DNA of 64,000 nucleotides from Melieria omissa (taxonomy: Eukaryota; Arthropoda; Insecta; Diptera; Ulidiidae): the NCBI GenBank assembly GCA_963971225.1, contig OZ020267.1:87843648-87907647 (forward strand). Reading direction: 5' to 3'. The notes under the pieces were generated by a model, which saw nothing but the letters and a program-made list of their open reading frames with translations, had not been told where the DNA came from and did not search any database. A program made the translations under genes and the position numbers. Positions 11,879 through 22,422 of the stretch are shown here, piece after piece. Within the stretch, counting starts at the first letter, position 1. Each line of letters opens with the position of its first letter.

Positions 11879-12827
11879 TTGTTTAATTGTCTTTGGTAGA
11901 ACGTAGAGGCAGCAAAAAGCAACATATTCTTTAGTTAGCAGCCAGAAAGAGCTGATCCATGAGCTGCGGCAAAAGGACATGAGCATTGAGCGTTTGGCAT
12001 AAGCTGCCAAACGAAATGCAAATGAGGAAATGGACACACTTGAAATTTATTTTTTGATATTATACAATTGGGCCAAGGCGAATTCATACAGGTGATAGCG
12101 TTAGGGCAGCAACAAGATTTCAATGTATTTTGTTTTCTGGGCTTAGACTATCAAAATCAGCCAATCAGAACAAAGCTTGATTTTTTCATTTTTAAACTGT
12201 CACAGTTTTCACAGGCATTTCGACAATCTAGACCTTTTCCACCACAAAAAAATCAAATTAGCTGATTCAACGAGGTCTTAATTAGGGGCATTAATTCGTC
12301 TTGAATTGGGCTTAGCATTAGTTTTATTTGGCTCGAATCAGGGGTTGCATAACTTTAAATAAATTCTATTACAATTACCATCGTTTTTTCTTAAAATTGC
12401 ACTGAATTTTTATCAAAGCGGATTTAATTGAATTCTGCGAAAATTCCTATTAATTAGGTAAATTGTCTTTACGTTTACTCTCGAATTTGTACATAGTTTG
12501 AGGTATTGTAAAGTGTTAAGGAAAGTTTAACAGACTTGAGTGACTGGGAGAACAATTTCGTTTCGTTTAACAGAGTGCACTACAATCCGGTGGAATTACA
12601 ATCAACTCAATTTTAGGTGGCAAAACGTTCACCGGATATCTAGTTTAAGAATAAAACATATCCCAACAAGGCACTTTTCAAGAAATTTTTAAAAATATTC
12701 CTTTGATTAAAAGTAAAGAACATGAAGTAATATAGAACGCGCATGTGGACACAAAAGTGTTTTCGGTTATTATGATGCCAAACGTAGGCATTTGAGAATG
12801 TTTCTGTTAGATTTGCGTAGGACAACA
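11879..12827. other. No gene recognised
   Basis: AT-rich DNA with short frames only; no domain, tandem repeat or TIR pair was recognised. Confidence 0.5.
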
Positions 12828-12835
12828 GCAAAAAG

Positions 12836-13677
12836 TACAGTCCGACCGATACCAAATTTATTTATGTCGATTAATAGGCCGGAAGGGCGAGTTTGGCATA
12901 TGCCGATTAATCGGCCGAAAGGGTGAAAATCGGCCGTTGCCGATGCCAATTACATGGAAGAAATAACACGAATGAATTCAATCAAAAACACAGTCTATTT
13001 TATAAAATAACAAAAGGAACTATTACATATTGTTTGTAATATTCATCACAAAATAGCAAAACAACGAGAAAAGAAATAATTAAAAAGTAAATAAAATAAC
13101 AAGAGAATTCCGAATTCTAATACATTAACATGTATTAAAATATGTCTCATTTATCCACTAAGAGAAAAACAAAAATAGTGACGTAAATATTGCATACAAA
13201 AGTTTTTTTTTCAACTTAAAATTACGATTTTTATATAAAAATGTGTACTCTCAAATTACAACCCGTTGTACAGATGCAGTGGGAAGAAGTAAGAAAACAA
13301 ATTTGGAAAACATAAAAGGCCTGTTAAAAAATTGCTTCCAATTAAAAAATAAAGATAATGAAAAATTAAATGCCGCTTCTTGATGATATCTACATTAAGA
13401 GACGAAATGCATAGACATTTCCATAAAATCTGTGTTTTTAAGAATACCTAGTTTAAAAAAAAACATTTCTAGGAAACATTTATATTAAACAGTATCTAAA
13501 AATACATTAGTGAAAAGGGATATCAGAACCCGTTAGTGCAAAAAAAGGAAGCAGAAAAGGAGGCCGATGGCATCACCGACCAAACACGGCCGATGTAGCA
13601 ATCGGCCAAAAAAGGCCGATGCCGATACCAATTTTGTTGGCCGTATCAGCCGATGCCGATTATCCGGTCGGACTATA
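12836..13677. mobile_element. Non-autonomous hAT element (842 bp)
   Basis: The ends are near-identical inverted repeats: TACAGTCCGACCGATA on the left, and the right end read in reverse is TATAGTCCGACCGGATA. An exact 8-bp duplication, GCAAAAAG, flanks them (12828-12835 and 13678-13685). An 8-bp TSD with short TIRs is the hAT signature. About 100 bp at each end are full of CCGAT/ATCGG motifs, candidate transposase-binding sites; the centre is AT-rich and codes for nothing recognisable. Confidence 0.82.
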
Positions 13678-13975
13678 GCAAAAAGCAATGTTGTTGTTCG
13701 CAACGGCTTTGCTCGTGTACATTGAAATGGTGGTTGTTGTGACGTAGTGATCGCTCATTTTTTGCATGAATGTTTATTGATCTGGTTTGTCGAAGCGCAA
13801 GCAGAGAAAAAAACGAACCAAGCATCGTCATCGTCGTTCCAACGAAAATGATTGTGTAAGGGTGGCAACCCTGCTACGGAGTGATGAGAGAGTTAGTCTT
13901 TTCGGTTGGTCGTCGCTGGTAGTGCGCGTGGGCACGAGTCTTAACTTTGTAATCTATTCATTATATTAAATAAAT

Positions 13976-15618
13976 TTATTTATTTATTTAGTATTGATTA
14001 GCCAATGAATACAATAAAAATTTTTATAGGCTAAGTTGAAGCTACTTATAAACAAGATTTAACGAATAAATGAAACGATTTTTTGAAATTGAAAAATCAA
14101 TTTCAACAATTTTGGAGATTCTATTGAACTCAATTAAGGCTCTGGTGATAGGTGCATTTCGCGCATACAGAGCCCTCAAAATACCAACATGGAAGAGCTC
14201 TGAGCAACGAAGAGATCTAGCTGGAATATTCAGAAAAATCCTCTCTAGGAGTGTGGGACAATCCACCATACCCCGGAGTACATCAAAGATGAAGGACAAA
14301 GACAGGATTGTTCTCCTACTTTGCAAGGATTTTAAGTTAATCAATAGGCATCGCGATTCGTAGCTAGGCATAGGATCTGTAAAGCGTAAGATACGTAATG
14401 CAAAGCGTAGGAAAACTTTTTGGATCCTCTCAATCCTAGCGCCATGGCACGCAAAATATGGAGACCAGATGAAGGACGCATATTCAAGCCTGGAACGAAC
14501 AAGTGCCATATACAAAATCTTCAGCGTATACGGGTCGGTGAAATCCGAGCTATGACGCCTCACAAAAGCAAGCATGGCATAAGACTTAGAGATGACAAAA
14601 TTAATATGATTAGCGAACGAGAACTTCGAGTCAAAGATTACGCCCAAATCTTTAATTTCATCAACAAGCAACAGGCGTGTCATGGAAATGTGATAAGAAG
14701 TGTCAATGACTTTGCAACGTTTAGAAAAGGTAACATGAAAACACTTGTTGATATTCAGTGATAACCGATTTTTGATACACCAATTGCTGACATTATCAAT
14801 ATCGATCTGCAGTAGTTGAGAATCGTGGGAGTCTCTGATCAGAGAATAAATCTTTAGGTCATCCGCATAAAGCAGAAACTTTGCTGTCGAGAAGCATGTG
14901 CAGATATCATTAATGAATAAATCAAAAAGCAGTGGGCCCAGGATGCTGCCTTGGGGTACCCCTGAGCATGCCACGAAAGAAACCGACCTAACATTGTCGC
15001 CAACAACCACGCAACTACGACTGTGTAGGTAAGATGAAATCCAACTCAGAAAAGCTGAGTGGAAACCCATACACGCTAATTTATTAAGCAGTATAGCATG
15101 AGAGACCCTATCAAAAGCCTTAGAGAAATCAGTATAAACAGTGTCAACCTGTATACCTGAATGAAAAGCAGAGATGCAATCATCCGAGAAAACAGCTAGA
15201 TTCGACACAGTCGAGCGACCTGGAATGAAGCCGTGCTGCTCCGGACAAATTATATTCTTTACAGAAAAAAATAATTTAGCTTGGATGATGCATTCAAAAA
15301 GTTTTGATGTTGCAGAGAGTTTTGAAATAGGTCTATAGTTGCTAATGTCATTTCTGTTACCACTCTTGAAGATTGGAGAGATAAAAGCCAGTTTCCAAGC
15401 ATCAATAAAAGTACCTGATGAAAGAGATTTGTTGAAGATGACCATTAATGGGTACACTAGAGAGTCACACTTCTTATACAAGGCTGCAGAAAGGCCATCA
15501 ACATCCGTTTGTAGGGAGGACTTAAGTCGAGCAATGCCATCGAGTACATCTTGAGAAGACAACTCAAGCTTGCCGAAATCGAGAGATTGTTGTATATTGA
15601 ACGAGACATTATCATCGC
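13976..15618 (-). mobile_element. 5'-truncated non-LTR retrotransposon, antisense in the 5' LTR
   Basis: The insertion lies inside the LTR, with a possible 3-bp duplication AAT (13973-13975 and 15619-15621). Its minus-strand 3' end is a TAAA-type simple tail at the left edge. The only coding content is the reverse transcriptase; the endonuclease and ORF1 are missing, so it is a dead-on-arrival copy. Confidence 0.88.
14042..15562 (-). CDS. LINE reverse transcriptase (ORF2 C-terminal part)
   Basis: A 506-residue open frame on the minus strand. RT motifs are in order: NYRPIS (75-80), DFSKAFD (145-151), GVPQGSILGP (201-210) and the catalytic YADD (232-235). About 270 residues of C-terminal domain follow, with no RNase H. 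The motif spelling fits the Jockey/CR1 group; the exact clade is not certain. The first Met is simply the first in the truncated frame; the natural protein would have carried an upstream endonuclease. The RT is uninterrupted, so the insertion is fairly young. Confidence 0.88.
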   Translation of the reverse strand: MSSQDVLDGIARLKSSLQTDVDGLSAALYKKCDSLVYPLMVIFNKSLSSGTFIDAWKLAFISPIFKSGNRNDISNYRPISKLSATSKLFECIIQAKLFFSVKNIICPEQHGFIPGRSTVSNLAVFSDDCISAFHSGIQVDTVYTDFSKAFDRVSHAILLNKLACMGFHSAFLSWISSYLHSRSCVVVGDNVRSVSFVACSGVPQGSILGPLLFDLFINDICTCFSTAKFLLYADDLKIYSLIRDSHDSQLLQIDIDNVSNWCIKNRLSLNINKCFHVTFSKRCKVIDTSYHISMTRLLLVDEIKDLGVIFDSKFSFANHINFVISKSYAMLAFVRRHSSDFTDPYTLKILYMALVRSRLEYASFIWSPYFACHGARIERIQKVFLRFALRILRFTDPMPSYESRCLLINLKSLQSRRTILSLSFIFDVLRGMVDCPTLLERIFLNIPARSLRCSELFHVGILRALYARNAPITRALIEFNRISKIVEIDFSISKNRFIYSLNLVYK

Positions 15619-15713
15619 AATCCCAATATTACATCAACATAACCGTGAGCGTGTAATCAATTTAAAAAACGGAACGTGACCTATAAGCTACAGCTTGTGT
15701 GAAAGCTTACAAA

Positions 15714-15726
15714 TCAGAAGTGGGAT
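15714..15726 (+). other. Primer-binding site, tRNA-Leu-like
   Basis: Two bases after the 5' LTR, TCAGAAGTGGGAT is complementary to the acceptor and T-arm 3' side of metazoan tRNA-Leu(CAA) as I remember it. The match starts several bases inside the tRNA, not at CCA, which suggests priming from an internal position. Confidence 0.55.
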
Positions 15727-16072
15727 GAGTCTGCGTTCGATATTGTGAAATTGCTGGTGGCGGTTCAGTGAGACTCCGCTGGGCACGCGTGGGTGCTCCG
15801 CTGACTTAACGAAAATTTCACGAAATCGTCGATGTAACGTAAACGGGACAGAACGTAAATTATACATTGGCGAAAAGTGATGAACGTTTAATATCCCTAA
15901 ACGGTAGCGAAAACGTATAAGTGTGAACGAAACAGCAACGTGAACAAAGTGTAACGAGTAGAGTCCACTGCGACTGTGAAGCAACAGACAAAACGAAAAC
16001 CATACTGACAGTTGAATCGAAACGACGTCTTATTGGAATTCCAACTAGAATTTGAAAACGTAAACAAACAAA
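15727..16072 (+). other. Untranslated leader of the LTR element
   Basis: The sequence between primer site and gag start has no long frame and is rich in AACG and GAAACG words; no further signal was identified. Confidence 0.5.
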
Positions 16073-16251
16073 ATGCCGGTGGTGAAAATTAATAGCTTAA
16101 AGTTATCGGATATTAAAGATTTACTGCGGGAAAGAGGCCTGGATTCGGAAGGGCAGAAAGGTGAATTGGTCTTGCGACTAGCTGAAGCGATTGGATCGGA
16201 TGTAATTGAAATTACAAATTTAAACGTGCAAATCGCATCCAGAAAGCAACC
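16073..16251 (+). pseudogene. gag: Gag N-terminus with SAP-like motif (5' exon of broken gag)
   Basis: The ATG at 16073 opens a frame whose residues 8-40 look like a SAP helix-extension-helix motif (LKLSDIKDLLRERGLDSEGQ, then a KGELVLRL helix). SAP motifs bind AT-rich DNA in nuclear proteins and could tether a Gag or pre-integration complex to chromatin; that role is inference. About 60 codons in, a LINE interrupts the frame. The rest of gag resumes at 17687 in another frame, presumably because of the insertion. Confidence 0.72.
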
Positions 16252-17686
16252 ACCGCCCTTTACACATGTAAAAGGGCCATCAGCAGAAACTGGGGTCTGA
16301 AACCCCGCGCCATTCATTGGCTGTACACGGCAGTAGTAAGGCCTATTCTCATGTTTGGTGTCACAGTATGGTGGACAGCCCTGAGCAAGTCCACATACGT
16401 GAGCCAACTCAGTAAAGTTCAAAGAATGGCCTCCATACTAATCACTGGGGCTATCAGAACCACACCATCTAAAGCCCTTGATACCCTGCTGCATTTGCTC
16501 CCCATCGACATCTATGGCGAGCTCGCGGCAAGTTGCATGGCTATCAGGCTCAACGCGATCCTTCCCTGGACCAGAACAGATATTGGCCACGCTTCCATCG
16601 TCAACAGGTTACCATTCCAGGCAACCGAAATTGACTATGTTATTCCAACACCACTCCCTAAAATACTTTTCAGCGCCAAAATCCCCTCGAGGGATGACTG
16701 GAGCAATCGGGAAATTCCGGAGGAGGCCGATAATTCGGCAACCTTCTACACGGACGGATCAAAGATGAACGACAAAGTTGGCAGTGGCGTTTACTGCAAT
16801 CATCTGAACCTCCGAATGTCCTTCAGACTTCCAGATCACTGCAGCGTATTCCAAGCTGAACTCACGGCCATCAGTCAGGCGGCCGCCTGGCTCAAATCAA
16901 ATGCGATCTCCCGCAGGGAAATCACCATTTACACCGACAGCCAGGCGGCGATACAAGCGCTACTAAGCGAACACCCCCGTTCTAAAACAGCGCTCCACTG
17001 CCGCTCATCTCTAAACGAGATCTCCGAGCAGTACAACGTGCACCTGTGTTGGGTGCCGGGGCACAGGGACATAGAGGGTAACTGTATAGCCGACGAGCTG
17101 GCCAGAGCAGGCACGGAGCTGCAATCCATAAACGCTACAGGAGAGGCTGGCATTCCACTCTCTACCTGCAAATTACGCCTCAGGAGCTTTTATCTTCGTA
17201 GAGCAAACACTAGATGGCTCGAAGAAGACACATGCCACACAGCAAGACAGATCTGGCCAACAATCGATCTGAGCAGATCCAGGGAATTGATCCTGCTAAA
17301 CAAACCCTCAATAGGGATTGTCGTAGGAATCATAACTGGACACTGCCCCATCGGTCAACACGCCAGAAGACTAGGACTGCTGTACAATGATTTCTGCAGA
17401 AGCTGCAGGAACGAAGACTGTGAGGAAACTGTTGAGCACTTCCTCTGCGAATGTCCGGCGCTTGCAAGAACACGCCTACGTCTCTTGGGACAGCACTCCT
17501 TCAGCTGCATAGCAGATCTAGAGCAGATGCCCCCAAGCAATCTTAACAAATTCATCAGAGCCACTAGATGGCTCTCACCTCAGGGAAGTGTGTAGGCGGA
17601 GTCATCTCCCCACCATGTGGTAACACAATGGGCCACCAGGCCTAAGTGATGCCCGTGAGGCGGCCACTTAACCTACCTACCTACCT
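16252..17686 (+). mobile_element. 5'-truncated LINE with RNase H, inserted in gag
   Basis: LINE sequence starts at about 16252, within the part corresponding to residues 337-342 of the related LINE at 57146-59473. It runs through RNase H and a Cys/His knuckle to a 3' UTR with GGGCCACCAGGCCTAAGTG and ends in an ACCT tandem tail. The same UTR signature and tail type occur at 59510-59563, so both belong to one family or close relatives. A clear target duplication was not found. Confidence 0.87.
16255..17595 (+). CDS. LINE ORF2 C-terminal fragment: RNase H and zinc knuckle
   Basis: The open frame covers the end of the RT thumb (WLYTAVVRP), then RNase H with catalytic Asp in FYTDGSK, Glu in VFQAE, Asp in YTDSQAA and the C-terminal WVPGHRDIEGN motif. 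A CCHC-like region near the C-terminus (CRSCRNEDCEETVEHFLCEC) closes the protein. RNase H would remove the RNA strand during target-primed reverse transcription. RT palm and endonuclease are lacking. RNase H after RT is typical of the I/LOA group of insect LINEs; LOA-like is my best guess. Confidence 0.88.
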   Translation, partial: ALYTCKRAISRNWGLKPRAIHWLYTAVVRPILMFGVTVWWTALSKSTYVSQLSKVQRMASILITGAIRTTPSKALDTLLHLLPIDIYGELAASCMAIRLNAILPWTRTDIGHASIVNRLPFQATEIDYVIPTPLPKILFSAKIPSRDDWSNREIPEEADNSATFYTDGSKMNDKVGSGVYCNHLNLRMSFRLPDHCSVFQAELTAISQAAAWLKSNAISRREITIYTDSQAAIQALLSEHPRSKTALHCRSSLNEISEQYNVHLCWVPGHRDIEGNCIADELARAGTELQSINATGEAGIPLSTCKLRLRSFYLRRANTRWLEEDTCHTARQIWPTIDLSRSRELILLNKPSIGIVVGIITGHCPIGQHARRLGLLYNDFCRSCRNEDCEETVEHFLCECPALARTRLRLLGQHSFSCIADLEQMPPSNLNKFIRATRWLSPQGSV

Positions 17687-18594
17687 AAGATCAAATAAAC
17701 GAATTACGTGATATGCTCAGTTCGGTGATGCAAATGATGCAATCAAACGCGAGTATACGGGATAGTACCGATGCGGGTACTTCAAATCCACAAGCGGAAC
17801 GCATACGTTTAGAGTCACCTGGCGGTGGTTCTTCGTCCAGTGTGGGTAGAAATAACTATTCGGTTAAAGAAATTTCGGAAACGATACCGGACTTTGATCC
17901 AACAAGTGAATCCTCGCTGACTGTTGAGCAGTTCGTAGATAGGGTAAACAGCGCTATGAACGCCTATCAGTGGGAAGAAAAATGTTTGTTGTTGGCGGTT
18001 TATAGCCGACTCAAAGGAGCCGCAAAGTTGTGGCTCAATTCGTCAAGCCAATTGTACACGAGTTGGCGTCAACTTTCTCAGTGTTTGTGTGAAGAGTTCA
18101 GCTGCGTGCCAGACGAAGCTGACATACACTACAAAATGTGTCAGACAGTGCGTAAATCAGATGAAAACTTATTGGATTATTGTTTTCGAGTAAGTGCGTT
18201 AGGTACACGGTTTGCATTGAGTGAATCGGCGATCGTAAAGTATGCTAGAGATGGATTGAAACACCGCGAACTGCAAATCGCTATTGCAGCTACTCGTTTC
18301 AATACCATGCGCGAATTTCGTCAAACGATAATCGATTATACAAACAACATTCCGGCACGTGCGAGTAAATATGAAAAAGCGATCGGAAGCGAGACAAACG
18401 TGAACGAGCGAAACGATAAGGACAAGCAGATAATATGTTACAATTGCCAAAAAAAGGGGCATATTTCGAGTAAGTGTACGCGACCTCAACGTAGACGTAG
18501 GTGCATCGATTGTGACAAAGTGCATCCTAAAAACGAACCTGAAAATTGTGGAAAAAGGAAAACGACCGTGAGAAAAGCGAATACGCAGCGATAA
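17687..18594 (+). pseudogene. gag: Gag main part (capsid-like and zinc knuckles)
   Basis: The longest ATG frame starts at 17713, but the frame is open back to the LINE tail, so this is the continuation of gag from 16073. It has a retrotransposon Gag fold around residues 55-190 (YSRLKGAAKLWL, a common element-Gag stretch), a CCHC knuckle (CYNCQKKGHISSKC) and a second Cys/His cluster (CIDCDKVH). It ends at TAA 18592-18594 and overlaps protease by 49 bp in a frame one base back, consistent with -1 frameshifting; A-rich runs in the overlap are possible slip sites. Confidence 0.88.
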
Positions 18595-18830
18595 CGCCAA
18601 ACAGTATTTTTGAACAATGCGTCGTCGTAAACGGGCAACAGTTAACGGCATTTATTGACACAGGCAGCGAGTGCAGCATGATAAAGCAAGCGATTGCGAA
18701 CGAATTAAAATGTACAAAAGAGAAATGTGTATTAAAGATAAGTGGCTTTTGCGGCGGGGTGGTGTACGCACATGCAAAAATTCGTGTTCAATTACAACTT
18801 GAAAACCTTGTGTGTGTTTGTACGTCGTAG
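18546..18830 (+). pseudogene. pol: Aspartic protease start of pol (frame-broken)
   Basis: The active-site motif FIDTGSE lies at about residue 37, in the pol frame that overlaps gag. The frame ends at TAG 18828-18830, while protease homology (VVDDELLSVDLLLGQD) continues in the frame beginning near 18812. A one-base change within the TG-repeat tract at 18809-18820 is the likely cause. The enzyme would process Gag and Pol. Confidence 0.85.
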
Positions 18831-21685
18831 ATGATGAACTCCTTTCAGTGGATTTGCTGTTAGGGCAAGATCTTTTTAACGATATGCGTGCTGTGATCAT
18901 GGGCGGCAAAACTACGTTCGCAAGCGAGAATAAATTCAACGTTAACGATATAAAGTGCGGTATCGACGATAGATGTGAAAGAAGCAAGCTAATCGAATTG
19001 TTAAACAATTACGGTGACATTTTCGCAACGAATATGCACGAAATCGGAAAAACGGACCTTGTTGAAATGTCAATTGAGCTTGATACTCACGTACCGATAG
19101 CGCAAAAGCCGTTTCGGGTTCCTGAGCCGAAGAAACACATTAAAGCGGAGATGATAAACGAACTTTTGGCGTGTGACATTATTAGCAAATCGAGTTCCGA
19201 GTACGCGAGTCCAATGATTTTGGTCAAAAAGAAAAACGGTAACGAGCGTTTATGTGTCGATTTCAGACGATTAAATCAGCGTATGCGTAAAGAAATTTTT
19301 CCTATGCCAAACGTTGAAGAACAGTTACAAAGTGCGAAGCAATATGTTTATTTTACGGTGTTGGACTTGAATAGTGGGTATTACCAAATACCCATTGCAG
19401 AAGATAGTCGTAAGTACACTGCCTTTGTCACGACAGAAGGGTTGTACGAGTTTAAGCGAATGCCCTTCGGGCTTAAAAATGCGCCAGCAGTGTTTCAGCG
19501 CCTAATCGCGAAAGTAAAAGAACGTGTTAAAAGCGACGATATGATGAACTACATGGACGATATTTTAATCGGTAGTCAAACAATAAACGAAATGTACGAC
19601 AAGTTGACTCGTGTGTTAAGTGCGCTTCGCGAGGTAAACGTAACGTTGAATATACAAAAGTGTGAATTTATAAAAACTACGATTGAGTTCCTCGGTCACG
19701 AATTAACACCAGATGGAATTGCGCCGGGTTTAGCTAAAACGATATCGATACGGGACTACCGAACGCCCACGAACGTGACCGAAATTAGACAGTTCCTCGG
19801 GTTAAGTGGATACTTTCGTAAATTTGTCCCAGGCTATGCGTTGATAGCCGCTCCGTTGAATCGATTATTACGTAGAGATCAACAATTTGAATGGGTGGAC
19901 GAGCAAGAAAATGCGTTTAATAAACTTAAGACAATTTTAGTGTCGCGACCGGTGATGGCTGCTTTTCGGGTTGAGGCAGAACATCAGGTGCATACAGACG
20001 CGAGTTCAATCGGCTTGGCGAGTGTGCTATTGCAAAAAGAAAATGACGATTGGAAGCCGGTTATATATTATAGTCGTGCGACCACAGACATGGAGAAAAA
20101 GTATCACAGCTATGAGCTTGAAACAGTTGCGGTAGTTGAATCTGTCGAAAGATTTAGGTACTATATATACGGTAAACGAATAACGGTGATCACCGATTGT
20201 AACGCATTGAAAACGACAATGAAAAAACGTGAACTAGTACCGCGAATCGCAAGATGGTAGTTGCGAATTCAGGACTACGATCTCGAAATAGAACATCGAA
20301 GCGGGCAACGAATGGCTCATGTATATGCATTGAGTCATACGCCGGTTGAAGCATCGCACGAAATCGAGACAGCGTCGTTACGAACGGACAAAGTACAGAT
20401 AGTCGACGAAGATTGGCTGTTTGGAATGCAGTTGCAGGATGAACACATCAGGGAGGTGGTCGATAAAATACAACGAGGCGATAAAACGACAACGACAGAT
20501 TTCAATATTAGAAACGGTAGGCTGTACAAAGTAATCAACGGCAGAAACGCTTGGGTGGTGCCAAAGGCTTTACGATGGCAAGTCGTCCATAACGCACATG
20601 ACAAGGCTGGACACCTGGGGCTAGAGAAAACGCTTCAACGCGTGGGCGAGCATATGTGGTTTGCCCGCAGGCGCAACTTCGTAAAATCATATTTAAAATC
20701 ATGTATCGAGTGTACGTACAATAAGACTCCTGGTGGGAGGAAGGAGGGCGAGCTTCACGTAGGTGAGGTGGAGCCAATACCATTTAGAACCGTACATGTG
20801 GACCACTTAGGTCCTTTTCCGAAAAGTTCAAAGCGCAACGAGCACATAGTGGTGATAATCGACGTATTTACACGTTTTACAATCATACGAGCGGTGAAAA
20901 GCACGGCAACAAAGCACGTGATTGAGGTTTTTAACGATGTTAGCAGTTTTACTGGGATGCCCGAGCGCATCATATCTGATTGCGGGACGGCGTACACGTC
21001 CAAAGAGTTTGAGCGATTTTGTAAAGACAACGACATTAAACACATATGTAACGCGGTGAGAACACCGAGGGCCAATGGACTTGTGGAACGCTGCAATCGA
21101 ACCATTCTGGCAATGTTATTACCATCTGTCAACAACGATAAACGCTGGGATGACTCACTTCGACTTATTCAGTGGTCAATCAACAGCATGCGAAACAAAA
21201 CTACGTCACGAACACCACAAGAACTACTCTTCGGTTTCCGTCCGCGCGATATATTGCAGAATAAAATCGTACTGCAATGCAAGTACGATGATACGACAAA
21301 CGACAACTTAGACGAACTACGAGCCGAAGCAGCAAAGCGATTGAAAGATGAGCGTTTAAAAGCTAAAGAACGTTTTGATCGAACACATGCAGCACCAACC
21401 AAATATAACGTTAACGATTTGGTTGTCGTCGAATATGAAGCGCCAAGTACAGGAACTTCCCGCAAGCTGGAACCTCGGTACAAGGGACCATTTCAAATTA
21501 CCCGAGTGCTGGGCAACGACAGATACGTGGTCCAAGATATTCCTGGGTCACGTCGAACTCAACGACAATATTCGTCGGTATATGCGAGCGACCGAATCAA
21601 GTTGTGGTGCGCCTTACCTCGAATGTACAACGACGGCGAAAGTAGCGATTTGGATGACAGCGAAGATCCATCGTCAGCGGAATGA
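18812..21685 (+). pseudogene. pol: Pol: protease end, RT, RNase H, integrase (TAG at 20258)
   Basis: This is one frame with a single TAG at 20258-20260. Before it come the protease flap end, RT with YMDD (about residues 247-250 of this part) and RNase H (HTDASSIGLASVL; TDCNALKTTM). After it come the RNase H tail, the integrase zinc finger (HDKAGHLGLEKT ... CIECTYNK), and a DDE core with Asp in VDHLGPF, Asp in SDCGTAYTS and Glu in GLVERCN. A basic C-terminal domain ends at TGA 21683-21685. RT-RNase H-integrase order means Ty3/gypsy. Spelling differs from the element in 1-11878, so it is a separate lineage. Confidence 0.92.
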
Positions 21686-21716
21686 GGGCGCTCCGCGGTT
21701 TCAGGAGTGGCCGAGT

Positions 21717-21927
21717 TGTAAGGGTGGCAACCCTGCTACGGAGTGATGAGAGAGTTAGTCTTTTCGGTTGGTCGTCGCTGGTAGTGCGGGTGGGCACGAG
21801 TCTTAACTTTGTAATCTATTCATTATATTAAATAAATCCCAATATTACATCAACATAACCGTGAGCGTGTAATCAATTTAAAAAACGGAACGTGACCTAT
21901 AAGCCACAGCTTATGTGAAAGCTTACA
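21717..21927 (+). repeat. 3' LTR (211 bp)
   Basis: Preceded by the purine-rich AGGAGTGGCCGAG, starts TGTAAGGG, ends GCTTACA and is followed by ATTG, the same four bases that precede the 5' LTR. Confidence 0.93.
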
Positions 21928-21931
21928 ATTG

Positions 21932-22422
21932 GGTATTCGCTAATGCGGGGGACCTACTGAGCGACTTTTTTATAGGTATACTGAGTTAAGATCCACTAGG
22001 CGTTTGGCTGGACTGGCTCTAGTTTATGAGAAATCCGACTTTGAAATTCGCTCATTTCAGTCGAGTTCATCGTTAAGTCTTCGACAGATTAAATGCTAAT
22101 TGGCCCTAAATCTTTCGGAATATTGCTTTCCTATCTTCGGCAAGTTTGTAGTATTTTAACGACTAACAAATTTGCTTGAGACACCAACACAAAAAAATAC
22201 ACTCAAACTGTGTTTTCGACAAAAATGTCCCAAAAACCCCACTTTTTCGTCGCAATAAGGCGAAGCATCGTGAAAAAATAAATGAGTATGATTTTATACA
22301 GAAGGTTCCTGCATCTAACAAACTAAAAATGTTGCCTGGGAAACGCCCATAAAAGGCGTGGCCCGGGGTCAAAGTTCAAAGCGGAAAAATTTGAAAATGC
22401 AAATCGTGAAATATCGGCGCAA
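21932..22422. other. Right flank of the LTR element; leader of a gag fragment
   Basis: The first 350 bp hold nothing recognised. From about 22329 the frame of the following gag is open, so the last 90 bp may be coding. Confidence 0.4.

Larger units (their letters stand above)
13855..15711 (+). repeat. 5' LTR, split by a LINE
   Basis: LTR sequence occupies 13855-13975 and 15622-15711, together 211 bp, matching the 3' LTR except at three sites. The intervening DNA is an antisense LINE. Starts TGTAAGGG, ends GCTTACA. Confidence 0.92.
13855..21927 (+). mobile_element. Ty3/gypsy LTR retrotransposon with two nested LINEs
   Basis: Two 211-bp LTRs with TG...CA ends flank gag and pol, and the whole is bounded by a 4-bp target duplication ATTG (13851-13854 and 21928-21931). 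The LTRs differ at 3 of 211 sites once the LINE inside the 5' LTR is removed. Internal order is primer site, gag with SAP-like motif and two Cys/His knuckles, protease, RT, RNase H, integrase. A frameshift and a TAG in pol plus the two insertions make it dead. Without the LINEs it is about 5 kb. Confidence 0.93.

Noticed and set aside
14070..14761. Plus-strand frames opposite the LINE RT
   Set aside because: They are shadows of the 506-residue minus-strand RT.
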